Below, piece by piece: positions 5,032 through 5,874 of a DNA stretch of 5,874 nucleotides; positions within the stretch are counted from its first letter, which is position 1, and the number at the start of each line of letters is the position of its first letter. A program made the position numbers and the translations under genes. The notes under the pieces are model-generated. The model was not told where the DNA came from. It was given only the letters and a program-made list of their open reading frames with translations, and ran no database searches. This DNA comes from Acidimicrobiaceae bacterium. GTDB taxonomy: Bacteria > Actinomycetota > Acidimicrobiia > Acidimicrobiales > RAAP-2. The stretch lies in assembly GCA_003164275.1 (NCBI GenBank), contig PLSY01000110.1, forward strand, positions 8,981 through 14,854, given 5' to 3'.

Positions 5032-5874
5032 CTACTGGGCCCCTGCCGCCACCGCCTGGGCCCACGAGTAGGTGAGCGGAGGCATAGCTCCCGTGGCCAG
5101 GACCAACAGCTCGGCGTCCGAGGCCCAACCGTTGCCCGTGGTCCCGTAGGCCTCGGCCGCTCCCATCAACAAGTTGCCCCCGTAGGTCTTCTGATAGTTG
5201 GTGAGTCCGAGGATGTTGTTGCGATGCCCCCAACAACCCGACTGGCCTGCCGCAGTGCAGTCGATGTTTCCACTGCCCGGGCCGTCGTCGTACATCCAGA
5301 AGTAGTTGGAGGCCAGAGGGTTCCCGTTCTCGGCCCAGATGCTCGCCCACGTGGTGACCTGGGTCCCCGTCGGGACGGAGACCGGAGTGGGGTCGTCGTT
5401 GGCCTGAGCGGCGGACTGGGCGTCGGCATCGAACTCGTTGACCAGGCCGAGGATCGGGGGCAGGCCCCGGTCCACCCGCTCGATGTCGGTGATCACGAAG
5501 AGCTGCTCGGCCGGGGTGAGCGAGTCGAAGTTGCTGGGCAGGACCATCGGTCCGAGTCCTTCGGCGGCCCGGGCAGTGGTGGTGGCCTGCTCGACTTCGC
5601 CCATGCAGGGGGCCGAGGCGTTGTGCGGATAACACGCCGCCAGGAAGTTGGGGCTGGGTGGAATGTTGGCCGCCGGCGTGCCGGTCACCACCGAGTAGGT
5701 CACCGACCCGTAGCTCGGGGCTCCACCGAAGTTGGAGACGTCGCCGGCCCGGGAGAGCGTCCAGTAGCCGGCCCCCGGCTGATGGGCGGTGATGGCCACG
5801 GTCGGGGTGGCCAAGGGGGCGCCCCCCGTCGACCCGTAGAACTGGGCGTCCCCGAAGGCGAAGATCCCGCCGTC
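5032..5874 (-). CDS. Repeat-containing secreted protein with C-terminal CAP/SCP-like domain (partial, N-terminus outside window)
   Basis: The final 280 residues of a larger protein. The frame is open to the window edge, so the TTG at 5814 is an internal Leu codon and not a start. Residues 1-60 of the fragment hold one and a half beta-propeller-like repeats: DGGIFAFGDAQFYGSTGG at 1-18, HQPGAGYW at 31-38, then AGDVSNFGGAPSYGS at 43-57, a 42-residue period with the last copy degenerate. After a linker, residues about 115-262 look like a CAP/SCP domain: TDIERVDRGLPPI at 129-141 matches the N..R...GLPPL helix, IWAENGNP at 179-186 the GENI-like segment, and CWGHRNNILGL at 214-224 the GHR.NIL signature with H217. 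Four Cys (81, 90, 206, 214) could form two disulphides, in keeping with an extracellular place. Bacterial CAP domains are secreted and mostly of unknown action. The convergent esterase gives no functional clue. Confidence 0.8.
   Translation of the reverse strand, partial: DGGIFAFGDAQFYGSTGGAPLATPTVAITAHQPGAGYWTLSRAGDVSNFGGAPSYGSVTYSVVTGTPAANIPPSPNFLAACYPHNASAPCMGEVEQATTTARAAEGLGPMVLPSNFDSLTPAEQLFVITDIERVDRGLPPILGLVNEFDADAQSAAQANDDPTPVSVPTGTQVTTWASIWAENGNPLASNYFWMYDDGPGSGNIDCTAAGQSGCWGHRNNILGLTNYQKTYGGNLLMGAAEAYGTTGNGWASDAELLVLATGAMPPLTYSWAQAVAAGAQ
5695..5874 (-). repeat. Coding repeats: last beta-propeller-like units of the CAP-domain protein
   Basis: The encoded units align with a 42-residue offset: I4-F5-A6-F7-G8 with V46-S47-N48-F49-G50, and FYGS with SYGS. 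The GYW between them matches the repeat found many times over in secreted actinobacterial proteins (GYWLVA.DGG.F.FGDA.FYGS). More copies are expected to the right of the window. Confidence 0.65.

Noticed and set aside
4661..5635. A 324-codon minus-strand frame bridging the esterase end and the CAP gene
   Set aside because: It is Arg/Pro/Gly-rich and out of frame with the CAP-domain sequence, which shows the GHRNNIL and repeat motifs.

Overview
The window is high-GC DNA with strong G/C preference at third codon positions, non-ATG starts (TTG and GTG) and long antisense open frames that mirror real genes. Together with the gene content (a CwlO/RipA-like NlpC/P60 cell-wall hydrolase and a secreted protein with the 'GYW...DGG.F.FGDA.FYGS' repeats common in Acidimicrobiia-type proteins), this points to an actinobacterium, possibly an acidimicrobial lineage. 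The taxonomic guess is inference from protein style only.

Layout. Positions 1-3204 carry three genes on the minus strand, read right to left: a secreted NlpC/P60 peptidoglycan hydrolase with a coiled-coil N-terminus (3204-1816), a family 2 glycosyltransferase of the dolichyl/polyprenyl-phosphate sugar transferase type with an unexplained C-terminal extension (1747-719), and the N-terminal 206 residues of a PlsC-like acyltransferase that leaves the window on the left (618-1). The gaps of 68 and 100 bases each hold a GC-rich hairpin, so this is a plausible but not certain operon. All three products fit cell-envelope work: wall remodelling, lipid-linked sugar transfer and phospholipid or acylglycerol synthesis.

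A divergent intergenic region (3205-3423) separates the hydrolase from a plus-strand type-B carboxylesterase (3424-4989). It is the most structured non-coding stretch here. It holds a perfect 9-bp inverted repeat with a third half-site copy, a 17-bp hairpin whose two G.U pairs favour the plus-strand transcript, a further 7-base copy able to compete for one arm of that hairpin, and a 12-bp perfect palindrome. No convincing sigma-70 promoter was found by eye.

The esterase converges on a minus-strand gene whose 5' part lies beyond the right edge (5874-5032). The visible C-terminal 280 residues contain the last beta-propeller-like repeats followed by a CAP/SCP-like domain with the GHRxNIL signature. 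A small hairpin lies in the 42-base convergent gap.

No tRNA, rRNA, CRISPR array, insertion sequence or phage gene was seen. No new defence or mobile system is evident. The points most worth following are the leader of the esterase gene, the repeat/CAP fusion, and the extra domain of the glycosyltransferase.
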